A stretch of DNA of 64,000 bases from Ophiosphaerella korrae (lineage: Eukaryota > Ascomycota > Dothideomycetes > Pleosporales > Phaeosphaeriaceae): the NCBI GenBank assembly GCA_028456385.1, contig JALNQF010000003.1, positions 620,001 to 684,000 on the forward strand, given 5' to 3'. Of the stretch, positions 31,238 to 43,008 are shown in pieces. The notes beneath the pieces were generated by a model. The model had not been told where the DNA came from. It worked only from the letters and a program-made list of their open reading frames with translations, and searched no databases. Every line of letters starts with the position of its first letter. The first letter of the stretch is position 1. Both the position numbers and the translations under genes were made by a program.

Positions 31238-33433
31238 ATGGGGCAGGCCAACTCGACAGGCGCCCCCGAGCCGCGCCCCCGCCGCAGGGCCCGGCCGTTG
31301 TCGTGGGCAGCGCCTTCGCTGCTGCATCGCCCGTCGCTGTCGCTGCCGCAGTCCGGGAGCGGCGGCATGCCAGAGCTGGCAGACGCACCCAACGCCCCCA
31401 ACGCCTACCACGCCTACCCGGCCCCAGAACCCCCCCAGCGACGGAGCACCCTGCGTCGCCTGTCCTCCCTCTACGGCCGGCACGATGCTGGCTTGCCTGC
31501 CCGCCCCGGCCCTCTGCCGCCCGCCCGTTCACAGTCCCGGCTCTCGCGCGCTCGCTCCTCGCTCAGTTCCCTGGCCGGCCTCCTGCACAGCCGGCCGTCG
31601 ATGGGCTCGAGCAGGACCGAGCCCGTCTACCATCTGGGCATGGAAACGGCCAACCGCGCCCCTCGCTCCGCCCTTCGCCAGAGCGCCGCCGACCGCGGGC
31701 CCTTTCTTCCACGCGTGCAGATACCTGAGCTGGAGATTGACTTTGATCGCCTGCTGAGGACTGCCTCCAACGCGGACCGCCCGGACGCCGCCGGGCCCCG
31801 GCCACTAGCGCCAACGAGCCCGCTACGACGAGACGGACGAGCGCTCTCCATGCTCCCCTCCCAGCGCCGACTCCGAAACATGATAGGGCCGTCGCGAAGG
31901 AGGCGCTCGATATGGAGCGAGGAAGATCCCATGGACAACATCGAGCGGCTGAGGCGTGGCGAGGATCAGGCTGACGTGCTGTCTCGACTGCTCTCGCTTG
32001 CTGCAGCCGCCACGGCCGCATCGCTAGTGGGCGACGACAATCCGGCAGCCACACGAGACGGCACCTTTGACACGTTTCTACAATCCCTGCAGAACGGCAG
32101 CATAGCCTCGGCTTTGAGGAATAACGAAGGCGGGGATAACACGGACAGTGTGGGGGGTGGTCAGCCGCCGCTCAACTTTTTTAGAATGTTCAGGTTTGGC
32201 ACAAGCGCCGACGACAGAAGGACCAACACACGGGGAAGCCGTAGCAGTGCTTCAGGCACCGGCCGCCAAGAGGGCGACGAGGACGGCGAGGGCAGGATGG
32301 TGCCCATCATTATTGTGGGCATTCGCTCCATCAATCCAGGTGCCAGCACAGGGCAGGACGACAGCAACATTCCACCATTCATCGATGCTCTCTCCAGCTT
32401 CCCAACACCCCCTACATCTCCAGGCGACAACGATCACATCTTGCGACCTCCACAGAACGGCACACAGTTTAGCCACCGCAGGCGTGCCTCTATGGGCGGC
32501 TTCAACTTCCCCTCCAACTATGATAATCAGAGACACCATCGTGGGCAAAATCAGGACCGCTCGAGACCATGGCCGCCCGCCACAGACTCACCTGCTGGCC
32601 CGCTTCCTCCACCCACAACACCAGCCACTAGCTTTGGACTCTCCACTGACCCCTCTGGTGCCACCACACCAGCCACGTCAACATCTCCTCCGTCACCCAC
32701 AACCCAGTCGGCCGCACCATCACGGCGAAACAGTTTCATTCGTAGGGCGGCAACTCCTACCCTCGCCCCGACGGCTGAAGAGCCACAGCAGCAACAACCG
32801 CAGCGCAGCCCTCGGCAACGCCGTATGAGCGAATCTGATTTTACAAGATATGGCTCTGGCGCACCAAGACGGAGAGGAGTGGTGGAGCCAGACAATAACC
32901 CAGGTGAAGGGTCGAGGAGCTGGATCATTTATGTCCTGGGTGGCAGCTACCCTGAAAATCATCCAATACTGACAACTCCAAGTTTGTTTACGGACTCGCC
33001 AACTTACGAGGACATGATGCTGCTCTCATCCATCCTGGGCCCTGCAAAACCTCCGGTCGCAAGTGAAGAAGATGTTGCATCAGCGCCTGGTCTGTTCAGA
33101 ATACGAAATGTTAGTGGTATTCTCATGGCTGAGGCTGTCGACGGCGAAGATACCATTAGTCTCGCAACCGATGCACGATGTCTGGTCTGTTTATGCGACT
33201 TCGAAGCAGACGAAGAGGCAAGAAAGTTGGTCAAGTGTGAACACTTCTTTCACAAAGTTTGTATTGATCATGTAAGTGGATTCTCAAAAGCGTTTGACAA
33301 ATACAATGCTGACATGACCCAGTGGCTAACTACTGGCCGTAACTCGTGTCCTCTTTGTAGAGGTCAGGGTGTTGATGAGAAAGACAGGGATGAAAACGAG
33401 CTAGGTGACCTAGCTGGCGTATCCTCGACATGA
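31238..33433 (+). CDS. RING-H2 finger protein, probable E3 ubiquitin ligase
   Basis: Long Ser/Pro/Arg-rich, mostly disordered protein with a C-terminal RING-H2 domain: CLVCLCDF, KCEHFFHKVCIDH, then WLTTGRNSCPLCR. A 51-bp GT-AG intron (33272-33322, GTAAGT...CCCAG) lies between the sixth and seventh zinc ligands. Removing it gives 714 residues and the canonical C-I-D-x-W-L spacing; retention stays in frame and gives 731. The start MGQANS fits an N-myristoylation site (Gly2, Ser6), which would put the ligase at membranes (inference). Conserved-looking blocks include VPIIIVGIRSI and SWIIYVLGGSYPENHP before the RING. Substrates unknown. Shares its promoter with the RRN11-like gene. Confidence 0.88.
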   Translation: MGQANSTGAPEPRPRRRARPLSWAAPSLLHRPSLSLPQSGSGGMPELADAPNAPNAYHAYPAPEPPQRRSTLRRLSSLYGRHDAGLPARPGPLPPARSQSRLSRARSSLSSLAGLLHSRPSMGSSRTEPVYHLGMETANRAPRSALRQSAADRGPFLPRVQIPELEIDFDRLLRTASNADRPDAAGPRPLAPTSPLRRDGRALSMLPSQRRLRNMIGPSRRRRSIWSEEDPMDNIERLRRGEDQADVLSRLLSLAAAATAASLVGDDNPAATRDGTFDTFLQSLQNGSIASALRNNEGGDNTDSVGGGQPPLNFFRMFRFGTSADDRRTNTRGSRSSASGTGRQEGDEDGEGRMVPIIIVGIRSINPGASTGQDDSNIPPFIDALSSFPTPPTSPGDNDHILRPPQNGTQFSHRRRASMGGFNFPSNYDNQRHHRGQNQDRSRPWPPATDSPAGPLPPPTTPATSFGLSTDPSGATTPATSTSPPSPTTQSAAPSRRNSFIRRAATPTLAPTAEEPQQQQPQRSPRQRRMSESDFTRYGSGAPRRRGVVEPDNNPGEGSRSWIIYVLGGSYPENHPILTTPSLFTDSPTYEDMMLLSSILGPAKPPVASEEDVASAPGLFRIRNVSGILMAEAVDGEDTISLATDARCLVCLCDFEADEEARKLVKCEHFFHKVCIDHVSGFSKAFDKYNADMTQWLTTGRNSCPLCRGQGVDEKDRDENELGDLAGVSST

Positions 33434-34196
33434 GTAGCTGTCTGTTGGCCACGTTCCTCTTTTTGATATATACCCGGTTTTTGATTCAGTCAAGACATTC
33501 CCACTCATTGGATGTCACGCTATCTTTTTCACATCTCCTTGTTTCATGGAATAGGATGCACGCCCAAGTTTTTTTTTTTTACGCCATCACTCGTCTCGGA
33601 AGCTTAGGCGTTAGCATGTGAGGGAAAGCAGTGTTAGGCGTTCTAGCTATAGTTTGGAGGGTAAGGCGCAGGGGATCGGGGTGGATCTTTCCGCAGGATA
33701 GCATATCAACGACATCTACGACCATTTCTCTGTGTATAAGCGGTAGGATAGGGTCCACTATACTCGCAAGTGTATGGGTTACGAGGAGCTGCTGTGCTCG
33801 GGCGAAGGACAGCATAACGGAGTAATGACAAAGATTCGATATCGTTGCGCCTCCCCGGGCAGGAAAGGCAGTGATATAGAGTACGGTATACGACAAGAAA
33901 TGCATGCTGAGAACCGCCACAACCGTAACATATATACTGATTAGGTGAAACCGCCGAAAGGTTGACCTGAGGGTAAGGCCGTTGCCGCGTGTTGAATCCT
34001 GGATACTGCTCGGACTTACGTATGTAGCAATTGACCGAATGCGAGCTTGGTTGCCACTGGCTAGATGGTAGGCAGTATTCACCAAGGAGATTTGCTGTGT
34101 TTGTTCACAACGCCGAAGTTAGATACAGGAGATGCAAAGTGAGCCGGTGGCATATGGCCGACAAGTTTGCATGCTTGGACATTGATGCTGGCCCCT

Positions 34197-34420
34197 GCAC
34201 CAGGTGACCAAAGACGCAGCAGCCAAACCCTATCGGTACTATCCAGGATCTATTTCTCGATGGTTACGCTGTGTAAATATAGGAGGAGCAATCCAAGGTG
34301 TTTAGTTGGATAATTATGTGGTATCGTGTGAGAAGAAATAATTTCCACTTTTTTTTTGGTTTATTGAGAGAGGCAAGAACGACGGGAGGACTCAGAGCAA
34401 GCACGCCAATTGGTGTAAAA
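34197..34420 (+). repeat. Dispersed repeat, copy B
   Basis: Diverged second copy of the element at 20937-21150, same orientation. Shared blocks run from CAGGTGACC to the T-rich stretch and an AATTGG block at the right end. Confidence 0.65.
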
Positions 34421-36362
34421 GACTTTTCTTTTGCATATCCAGTTGTTTAGTTTGACCCTTGACCCCCCATCACCCTTCCTATCCCGTCTCTTGTCCTGTT
34501 CCTGGCTGTGCACAGTGCACTGGCTTCATTTCTCGACCATAGATTGCGCACAGAATTGATCAACGAGCGTCGCTGGCGAGTTGTGGTCTGGTTATTTGCA
34601 GAAAGCCGTTAATTACGCCAATGGCCTATTCCAGACAAATTCCTCATGCCTCATCATGGCAGGGCGGCGATTCTACAAGGAACATGTCTGTACCATCGGC
34701 CATGGGTGCGAGCGCAGTCGGCGAGGCGATTCATCTACTGTAGGAAGTTTGGCAGCAGCACAGAAGACGTTCAATTATGGTTCACTATCGAAACATGAAT
34801 CGACCCCTGCCATGCTCTATCGGAAGAAAAGTAGATTGCACAGGGACACATTTCGACTGCGCGCTGGCGGCAACGGAGAGTTTCACCATGGCCCTCATCG
34901 GTTTCGGGCCCGATCTCTGGGTCTCGCCGAAAGGTCCAACCCTGCGTCCGGCACGTGGGCCCCCCCACAGCGACGGAAGTGCTGCATCGCTGGAATCTTT
35001 GCCTTCATGCCGATGCGCTGCCTCGTCAAACATGGGCTGCGATGGTCAAGCACCTGCACCCAAACCAAACCCCACACGCTAGCTCTTCTGCCGCACTTCA
35101 GGCTTCAGCTCACCTAGGCATTACTAGATCAGTCGCATGCTGCATGCACCTGCAAGCCACTGACCATAACGCTGTCCGCACTTGGCCTGCTGCTGAAAAC
35201 TGCGCCAACGAGGCAGCCTACTTTACGAAAATGCAAATGCAAAATCCTTTCGTCAGACGCTGTACTACTCCATTTGATTATTATTGACATGGAATACCTT
35301 ACTGACAGTGCCGTCTTGATACTGCATCAGTCCACTACGACTCCACCGTCGGTGGCGTCCAGCGCTGCACAGTCCGCCGCTACCTTCACCATCAGCCAGT
35401 CAGCTGCCACCGGGAGTGAGATCACAGCAGTCTAGCGGTAGCTGTGCCTGAACAGGGCAAGACGACGGCATCTGTGCCACCACTCTTCTGTTTGTCCGTC
35501 CATGACAATGAAATGCAAGTCCGCCCTCCACCTCAGCGGCCCAAGGTACAAGTCACATCACCGGCTGACTGTAACCGCGGATCGACAACTGCACAGTCGT
35601 GTGCAACAGCCCGCGTGTTTCGCCCTCTCAAGAAGATGGCCTAATTATGCATGCGATGCGGTCCGCTCGCCGGCTTCATATCAACTGCTCACTAGGTTCA
35701 TACTAGGTACTCCAGACAGGTCACAGTGCTGTCCCTACACCAACCAACACACTTTCCATATGCGCGCGCCAAATAATCTGCATCATGCCAAATTGTTTAT
35801 TGGACCGCTGTCCATCATGTCAATTTTAGATTATGGCACACCTTGTCCGTATCATGCCGACGGCATCGTCGGTGCACAAGCACCGGAAGCCCAAGAAAAA
35901 TCCCCCCCCACCATACGGGTTCAACCTACAACTTACCAGGTCACGGGAAAGGGGTTGTGAGGGCTGAGGTTAGCAATCTCAAAGTAGTTAGCAGTCAACG
36001 CCGCCCTCTTCTCGAAACCAGGCTTTTCTTCTCCCGTCAGCAGCCCTGTCAAGTTGCCTCATGTCAAGACGAAATGGCTGGCTTGGGCAGGCTGGCTAAA
36101 TGAAGCCTGCCCAGCTAGCTGTCTTGGGCAACTAGCATATCAATTGATAACCTCCAAGCAGGCACTTGGAGCATTTTGATGAGGCTTGAAAGTTTATAGG
36201 ACGCTGCCGGAACAATACATGCATCATCGGGGCATGAGCCAGTTTGGGAGTGGGAACTTAGGGAATCCTAAACCTATAGAGCCCTATACTCAACGGCGCC
36301 CTCACGCGATCCCGAGTAAGGGCTCGCTCAAGTGGCGCTCCCAAGTACGAGCACTAGCTCTG

Positions 36363-36377
36363 CCCCCCCCCCCCCCC
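36363..36377. repeat. Poly-C homopolymer (15 C)
   Basis: Uninterrupted C run in non-coding DNA; likely length-variable and error-prone in sequencing. Confidence 0.85.
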
Positions 36378-37507
36378 GTGCACGTCATTCGCTGCAGGTG
36401 AAGTGTGTTACAAGGGCTTCAGAGAACGCCCCACTCTCCCTCCCTCACTTGGAGAAATGCTGTGCATTCGAAGTGCGCAGACCGGCGCACATCATCTCCG
36501 GCTTTGCAGTCATTTTCTGCTGGCGCCGGGATCCACTGCTGCGAAAGCGATTAGCATGAATTACTGTAAACAATTGCAAATGACAGGCGTCCATGGCAGC
36601 CATGCCTGCACGCCTAAACATGTTGACAAGTAGGATCAGCCACTGGGATCTGGACAGCAGTGAGCACAGGCGGCAATCTGGAGCGAATGCTCCGGGGTCA
36701 GGCCTACTTTTGCTTCCAAACCCACTTTGACCTTGTCCATGTGAATATCGCCGCAGAAGACTAGTTCGCACGGTCGTCAATAACGCTCAGGAACGGGACC
36801 AAGAGTGAAACCCTGCGCTGAGCTAATCCACCAAAGCGCGGAAAACGGAAGCGTTCAGGACAGACGCACGGCCATCAAGGCCTGGAAGGTCAAGGTTTCT
36901 AGTTAAGCCTACAGCTTGCTTTTTTCCTTTCTCTGCACCCTGGCCGCCGCTGCAGACGTCTGATGAACTCCCAGACTATACGTTCCTGGTATCCAGCATC
37001 GTGTCCTTGTCCCCGAACTCGACGGGTGGCTTCTATCACGGGCTAACTCTCACACAACCTCAAATTGCGCCTGCTGTGCTCCTTTCACCAAGACGTCCAG
37101 TTTCAACCTGGCACTGCACCTTGTCAGCATTGTGTTGCGCCGCAACTCCACCTTACTCCGGGAGAGCTGGAGTGTCGAGGCTCCATCGCGCATTTATAGC
37201 CGCTTGCTTTACGGTACTAGCAAAGGTCTCAATACCCGCCGGATCCGGCTGCATAATCTTAAGTACCAACTGCCTCAGCCTAGGTGTTTTGTCACTATAC
37301 ATGTATCTTCAAGTCAGTTTCTACGACCTCACTGTCCGCCGTTCCTGATCCCCTGTTGCGAAGCCATTGTCAAACACGGCCGATCAACTTCGAACCCCTG
37401 CACCCTGGTATCTGAATGACGTTGAGTATACTTGGGCAAGCCCATCCGTCACCATCAACAACCACTATCGCTCTATCGTTGCGTGTACCCTACAACTCAT
37501 TCCAGCA

Positions 37508-39970
37508 ATGTCTGGATACTACTCAGCACATAACATTCCGCCGCAGTACTATAATGTGGATCTCAACGGGATCCCGAATCAGAATATCCAGCATGCCCCA
37601 CCTATTATGATGCCGCAGGGCTCGTACACGCCAGGAATGCCCAACAACAACCCCTTCCATCCCGCAGTTCCTGGCCCCTTTGTGCAATATCCAGATAATC
37701 ATTTGCAGTCGGCCTATGTTGACCAGTTTGATGATATCGCGGGGCCATTGGGGTCAGCACAAGGTACAAATGCTCGCGCGCGCAGACGCCCTATGCCCGG
37801 TGAGCAAGTCAAACATCGCAGGACGAGGAGCGGATGTTTTACGTGCAGACAGCGAAGAGTCAAGGTGAATGTGCTATACCCTATAGTTAGTATGCGTGCT
37901 AATACAACTACAGTGCGATGAGAACCACCCCATGTGTGAGCGTAAGTTTCTTTCTTACGCCCTCAGCCTCGGTACCATCTAACATCTTTGACTATAGGAT
38001 GCCGCAAAGGGAATCGGGAGTGCATCTACCCAGATACTCAGTCTGCTCAAAAATCATACCGGAATGGTGTCAAATCGGGAAAAGCAAGCACCACAGAAGG
38101 CGCATCATCACCGGAAGACCATGATGAAGATGATAAGGAACGTCTGCCTGCCATTCATGATGATGATGATGATGATGAAGAAGAAGAAGAAGAATATGAC
38201 TACGACGAGGGTCTCATGTCAGGAAGCCAAGACTTGCGCGATTCCTCGCATACACCAGGTTCAACTCTTGATCCAAGTACATCGCCATCAACTGAAGCTT
38301 CTTCAATAGTCCCTCCAGTCGCACGGCCCCCCATCTCACGTAAAGGCAGCGCACAAACTACCAAGCCTCCACTGTCAATAAAGTCAACGTCATCAAGGAC
38401 CTTGGATGTACAGTTTTATCTGGAGTACTTCCGCAATCACATTACAGTCCATCACTACTCACTCAAACGAAACACAGGTAACTTCCTGGAGGGCGACTTC
38501 TTGGCTCAGGCAATGAAATTTGAGCCATTGAAATATGCAGTCGCTGGATACGCTGCCTACTTCCATACAATATCTCAACCAGACGGTCGCATGTCCACAT
38601 TCCTACACTTCTACAATGAGTCGGTTTCGAGGCTCAGGGCCACCATTACAAAAAACAAGAAGCAAGGACTTGCCACTTTCTTGACTATTTTGCAGTTGGC
38701 GAGTATTGAGGTGAGCATATCAGATACTCATAGGCTACAGAATATTGACAATGTTCGATAGGAGATGCTTGGTGACTGGGTCAACCTGATGGGCCATCAG
38801 AAGGCCGCCTTCGATATGCTCACTCGCCTATACACTCCAAAAAGCATCACGCAATCAGAGTTCCTGCTCAAGGTCAGCTTGTGGTACATTCGATTTGACC
38901 TATATGTTGGCTTTCAATCCGGAAGCGAAGCAGTACTCAGCAGAGATTGGTTCCAGGCCGTCCACGATTGCTATGTGCAGAAAGTCCGCGACAACCCTGA
39001 TGACATAGGCATGAAGTACGAAGAACGTTTCGCCTACTCTCGACTGGTAGCTAAAGACTCAAATGATCTTTTTGCGCGAACACAGAAAGGACTTATTAGT
39101 CCCCAAGATTTCATGGTGCAATTGCCTATCCTGCGAGAGAAGGTCGAAAGACTTCTACCAGATATTCCAGCCATTCTGGTAAATCCGGAACACAAAGTCA
39201 AAAATATGCCAGGCACCCCTGACCCAAACGATATTGTCAATCCTTACGAGCCAGATATAATCTGGGGAGGCCCCTTGTTCTTAACAAATTTTCTCATGTT
39301 AGATATGTGGGGGATCGTCTTTATGTTCGCTATTTCTGAAGCTATGGCATTGCGACGGCCGTTTGCGCCTGAAATTACACAGGAGGCATACAAAGCTGTG
39401 CGAATGTTTGAAGCAATGTGCGCATATCCGGATGCACCGACCGGGATGCTTATTGAAGCTCAAGTGTGCTTTGCAATTGCATTCTTGTTCCTACCAAAAG
39501 ATCAGAAAACGACCCAATGGTGTCGACAGACTTTTGCGAAAGTAGAAGCAGCTGGGCAAGTGGTCACTCTAGATCATAGTCCTCACTTTACTAATGTGTT
39601 TCCCAGATACATATACTCTGACGTCCTTCGCATCCGTATGCTTGAATCGATGGGTTCGGCGCCATCTGACTGGTGGTTACCAGATGATGAAGCATGTCCA
39701 ACTATCATACGATCCATCAAAGATTTTATCAAGGAGAGAACACAAACACCGAAGGACCAGGTGTCTGACGATCTTCGCGAGATGAGGGGGATATTCAATT
39801 CGCTGATCATATCGGACTCGCCCTCGTCAGACAGCATGACTGTAACGAGCGCAGACAGCGCATCGGTAGGGGTGCCGGGCAGTTCCCCGTCAGATTGGGC
39901 ATCAGACTATGGGACGGATCGCAAATCTTCGATTGCGTCGGCATTTGGGCCGCAGCATTCGGGTCAGTAA
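37508..39970 (+). CDS. Zn2Cys6 transcription factor with fungal-specific C-terminal domain
   Basis: Nuclear DNA-binding regulator of 768 residues. Proposed exons: 37508-37864, 37914-37941, 37998-38710 and 38762-39970; introns 49, 56 and 51 bp, phases close. Two introns split the zinc cluster, which reads C-x2-C-x6-C-x6-C-x2-C-x6-C (Cys 110-137) after a basic KHRRTRSGCFTCRQRR. The N-terminus is Pro/Gln/Asn-rich. An acidic run (D6E6, about 183-194) encoded by GAT and GAA repeats follows, then a Ser/Thr/Pro linker. From about residue 255 (DVQFYLEYFRNHITVHHYS) the protein has the helical middle-homology domain of the Fungal_trans_2 type. The target genes are unknown. The upstream frame from 37367 lacks an ATG, so I start at 37508. 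Confidence 0.9.
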
Positions 39971-40694
39971 GAGGTTAGATGGAATGTGTAGACATTCATC
40001 ATCCGTCACTCGATAGTAGTATATGCAGGTTGTACCCGGTTTCCCGACGAGTACGGAATGTAGAAGCACTCTATTAGGGGCCCTTAGTGCTGCTGCGTGT
40101 GACTGCCGTGGCAGTTAGGCTTCCGAGAGGCGTTTGGTGGCACGTTGATCAACAGATGGAGTGGCAGATTGCATACGGGCGGACAACGGCCTTGATGGTG
40201 GAACAGCGTTGCAGCAGACTTTGACTAAAAAAGGTAGAACGGAGCGAATGGTCGCCGAGGTACAGGAAACCGTGGTTGGAGGCAGTATTGCGGCTGCACG
40301 TTAGTTTCAACGTCCGGCAGGCATGGGATGGCAGTTGGGGCAGCAAGGGAGACATGCAGAGGCCGGGACCAAAACTTTGTACGAAGCGAAGGAGGATATA
40401 CCCAATGCTAGGAGGATACACGTGGTCACGGCGCATGGCGGTTAGCGATTATTTAGCAGTTGCATCTTCTCCCATGTAACGTGCACAGTGTGCAGGCAAA
40501 TGAGGTGACTGCTGGGAGTGAACAGCGTGGCCCAAGACGGCTAGCGTTTGTCGCTGGCCGCTAGTGCTGCATGTGAGAGCGTTCGACAAGCTCTCCCAGG
40601 CACGATTGACGAACAACGACGACGCCAAAGCTCCGCTGGAACGACGGCACACCACCTCGAGGCACTTGGGCTTGAATACGTCATCGCATCCATC
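39971..40694. other. Intergenic, 0.7 kb
   Basis: Contains the 3' side of the Zn2Cys6 gene and the promoter of the BAR gene. No other gene is seen. Confidence 0.55.
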
Positions 40695-41968
40695 ATGGAC
40701 AATCTCGGCAAGATCACAGCCTTTGGCAAGGGCATTTCGTATGCGTCCCCGGCCAGACTGCCCAGCTCGAGATTTGCTGACCAGGCCACCGCAGTGCTTC
40801 CTTCACGCCCTGGGCGGCCAGGACCCAGCAGTATGTCAAGGAGCAGGTGGGCCAGGTCGAGGACAAGGTGCGCATCTGATACCCCCCGCGAGGGCCGACG
40901 GCTCGCCCGGCCCCCCCCCCTTCCCGCCATAGCGAGGCCGCAGCATTAATACAGCACACGACAGACCCAACTGCCCGCCGACTACATCGAGCTGGAGAAG
41001 CGGGTGGACGCGCTGAAGAAGGTGCACACGACGATGCTGCAGGTGACGTCGCAGTACGCCAACGAAGCCTACGACTACCCAGCCAACATCCGCGAATCCG
41101 TCACCGACCTGGGCCGCACCGTCTCGGAGAAGGTCAACCTCCTCTCCAGCGCCACCTCGCCGGCCGAGGCCCAGGCTGCTCTCGTCGCGCCTCCTTCGGC
41201 CAAGCCCCAGCCCAAAACATTCAGCCATGCTGTTGCCCGCGCCTCGCTGAACGCCTCGCACATGCTGACGTCTGAGCAAACCAGCTCTGCTGAGGACCCG
41301 CTCGCCGTTGCGCTCGAGAAGTATGCCATCGCTTCAGAGAAAGTCGGCGAGGCTCGTCTGGCACAGGACGCCCAGATCCAGAGCCGCTTCCTGGCCGGCT
41401 GGAGCACCACGCTGAACACAAATATCCAGTTTGCGACCCGCGCCCGCAAGGCCGTCGAGAACTCGCGCCTGAGCCTGGATGCTACCAAGGCAAGTGCCAG
41501 GGGCCCTGCCTTCACCCTGCCCGGCCAGGTTGGACGCAAAGACGTCACTGAAGAAGACCTGAGCGAAGATGCCCGCGCCAAGATCGAGCAGGCCGAGGAC
41601 GAGTTTGTGGGACAGACTGAAGAGGCTGTGAGCGTCATGAAGAATGTAAGCCGCCCTTCCCTCCCCCGCCCACGCAGAACTCACCAGCCACTAGGTCCTT
41701 GATACCCCCGAACCCCTCCGTAACCTCGCCGACCTAATTGCCGCCCAACTCGAATACCACAAGAAGGCATACGAGATTCTGTCGGAGCTGGCACCTGTCG
41801 TAGACCAGCTACAAATTGAACAGGAGGTGCGTAGACATCAGTCATCCGATTTTTAGTGCGATGTGCCCCCCCCTCCCCCTAGATGCATGTTTTGCATTGC
41901 TTGATCATCTGTGCGTATCTGCATTGTCTGATGCTTGTTTGCAGCAAAAGTATCGGAACCCCAACTGA
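40695..41968 (+). CDS. GVP36: BAR-domain protein, Gvp36-like
   Basis: BAR proteins bind and shape curved membranes; yeast Gvp36 acts in Golgi and endocytic traffic. Proposed exons: 40695-40738, 40795-40867, 40965-41645, 41695-41826 and 41945-41968; introns 56, 97, 49 and 118 bp, phases close to 317 residues. The exon 2/3 junction gives the conserved QYVKEQVGQVEDKTQLPADYIELEK as two adjoining pieces. The rest is helical, with YANEAYDYPANIRESV, a variable Ala/Ser linker, and a final helix ending QLEYHKKAYEILSELAPVV. The protein fits the BAR_2 family in length and order. The second and last introns are longer than neighbours and contain C-rich runs. Confidence 0.9.
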
Positions 41969-42282
41969 TGCGTTCTGTGTCATGACAGGCTAGCTATCGT
42001 AAAGCAAGGGAGGAAATGTAAGACATGTTCTTTACGAGATGAATATTGGAGCTGAGAGTTTGGATTGGTATCCTCCAATGTCCCTGCAACTGGGCATTTT
42101 GTACCTTTGGATGTGGAGGAAAGCGTGTTTCTCACTATAACGGCCTTGTTAGACCCCGCAGTTTGCTTCATTGAATCAGGCCTACTATCTACTATGCCAG
42201 TCAAGGCCGATTGTATAGTTGACATTCGCTTCTACATACCTTGACTCACCAAGGCGTCTTACCATAACATCACCTCACCCCA
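41969..42282. other. Intergenic between convergent genes
   Basis: Short spacer with the 3' ends of the BAR and GGCT genes; nothing else seen. Confidence 0.6.
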
Positions 42283-43008
42283 CTATCTTTGAATTACACC
42301 GCTTTCATCTTTGAACTCCTTTGCCTGTCCCTTAGCAAACGCTTCCATTCTTGTCGCCTCCTCTTCGCTCGTCTTTGGTATAAAGCCCCTCATAACATCC
42401 TCGACATAAGCCTTCGGCACACCCAACTTCAACCCATCAGCAATCCCCGAGTTCATACGGTGAATATACTCTTCCCGCGGCTTGCCCGGCGTGACACGTT
42501 TCCGATCAATATACACCAGCATATCACGCAAATTCGTCGGCGGCTTCGTCGTATCCACTTTGCGATGCCTTCCCTCAGGTGCAGCAGGACTCCCCGCAGA
42601 CCAAAAGTCACAAGAAACCAATTCCTTTGTGTACGCCACTGGCACGCCTTCATTCCTATCAAGTCGTGTTTCGTCGGCTGTAGAGAGAGAATACACCAGG
42701 CCAAAGACTACGTTGTCGTATTTTGATAATGGCTGTTGTTCTGCTTCTTCGCTGGCTATTTCCACAACATTTGCGTAGCCCCGGTCGTTAATGAGCCATC
42801 TATAGCCGTTTAGGCGGGCGACGCCGAGGTATTTTGCGTCTGGACAGCGTTGGGCCATTTGGTAGAGCCAGAGATTGGAGCCGTAGCCGAAGTAAGTTGT
42901 TTTATTGACCGAGGATGGAGACATTGCGAGAGGTTTTTGTCGCGAGATGGGACTTTCAGACAAAGTGAAAGCAGTTGGTAGGAAGGCAAGAAATGGGGAG
43001 AGGCGCAT
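42283..43008 (-). CDS. Gamma-glutamylcyclotransferase-like protein
   Basis: Family enzymes cleave gamma-glutamyl peptides to 5-oxoproline, part of glutathione turnover. The intronless frame gives 241 residues. The substrate-binding loop FGYGSNLW (40-47) and the likely catalytic Glu120 in RNEGVPVAY are present, and GLVYSLS and MLVYIDR strands complete the fold. The first 28 residues look like a hydrophobic leader, unusual for a cytosolic enzyme. An ATG at 42924 (MSPSSVNKT) would give 213 residues without it and may be the true start. Confidence 0.87.
   Translation of the reverse strand: MRLSPFLAFLPTAFTLSESPISRQKPLAMSPSSVNKTTYFGYGSNLWLYQMAQRCPDAKYLGVARLNGYRWLINDRGYANVVEIASEEAEQQPLSKYDNVVFGLVYSLSTADETRLDRNEGVPVAYTKELVSCDFWSAGSPAAPEGRHRKVDTTKPPTNLRDMLVYIDRKRVTPGKPREEYIHRMNSGIADGLKLGVPKAYVEDVMRGFIPKTSEEEATRMEAFAKGQAKEFKDESGVIQR

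Larger units (their letters stand above)
33434..37507. other. Gene-poor region, 4 kb
   Basis: No gene supported. Holds copy B of the dispersed repeat (about 34197-34420), a 15-C homopolymer (36363-36377) and the long 5' region of the Zn2Cys6 gene. Open frames of 100-180 codons on both strands (such as 34085-33579 minus and 34581-35117 plus) show no family features. Confidence 0.5.

Noticed and set aside
33579..34085. Minus-strand open frame of 168 codons with hydrophobic stretches
   Set aside because: No recognisable family motif, overlaps a plus-strand frame and sits between a gene end and a repeat. Chance frame more likely.
34581..35117. Plus-strand open frame of 178 codons
   Set aside because: Composition is irregular, no domain is visible, and three other long frames overlap it.
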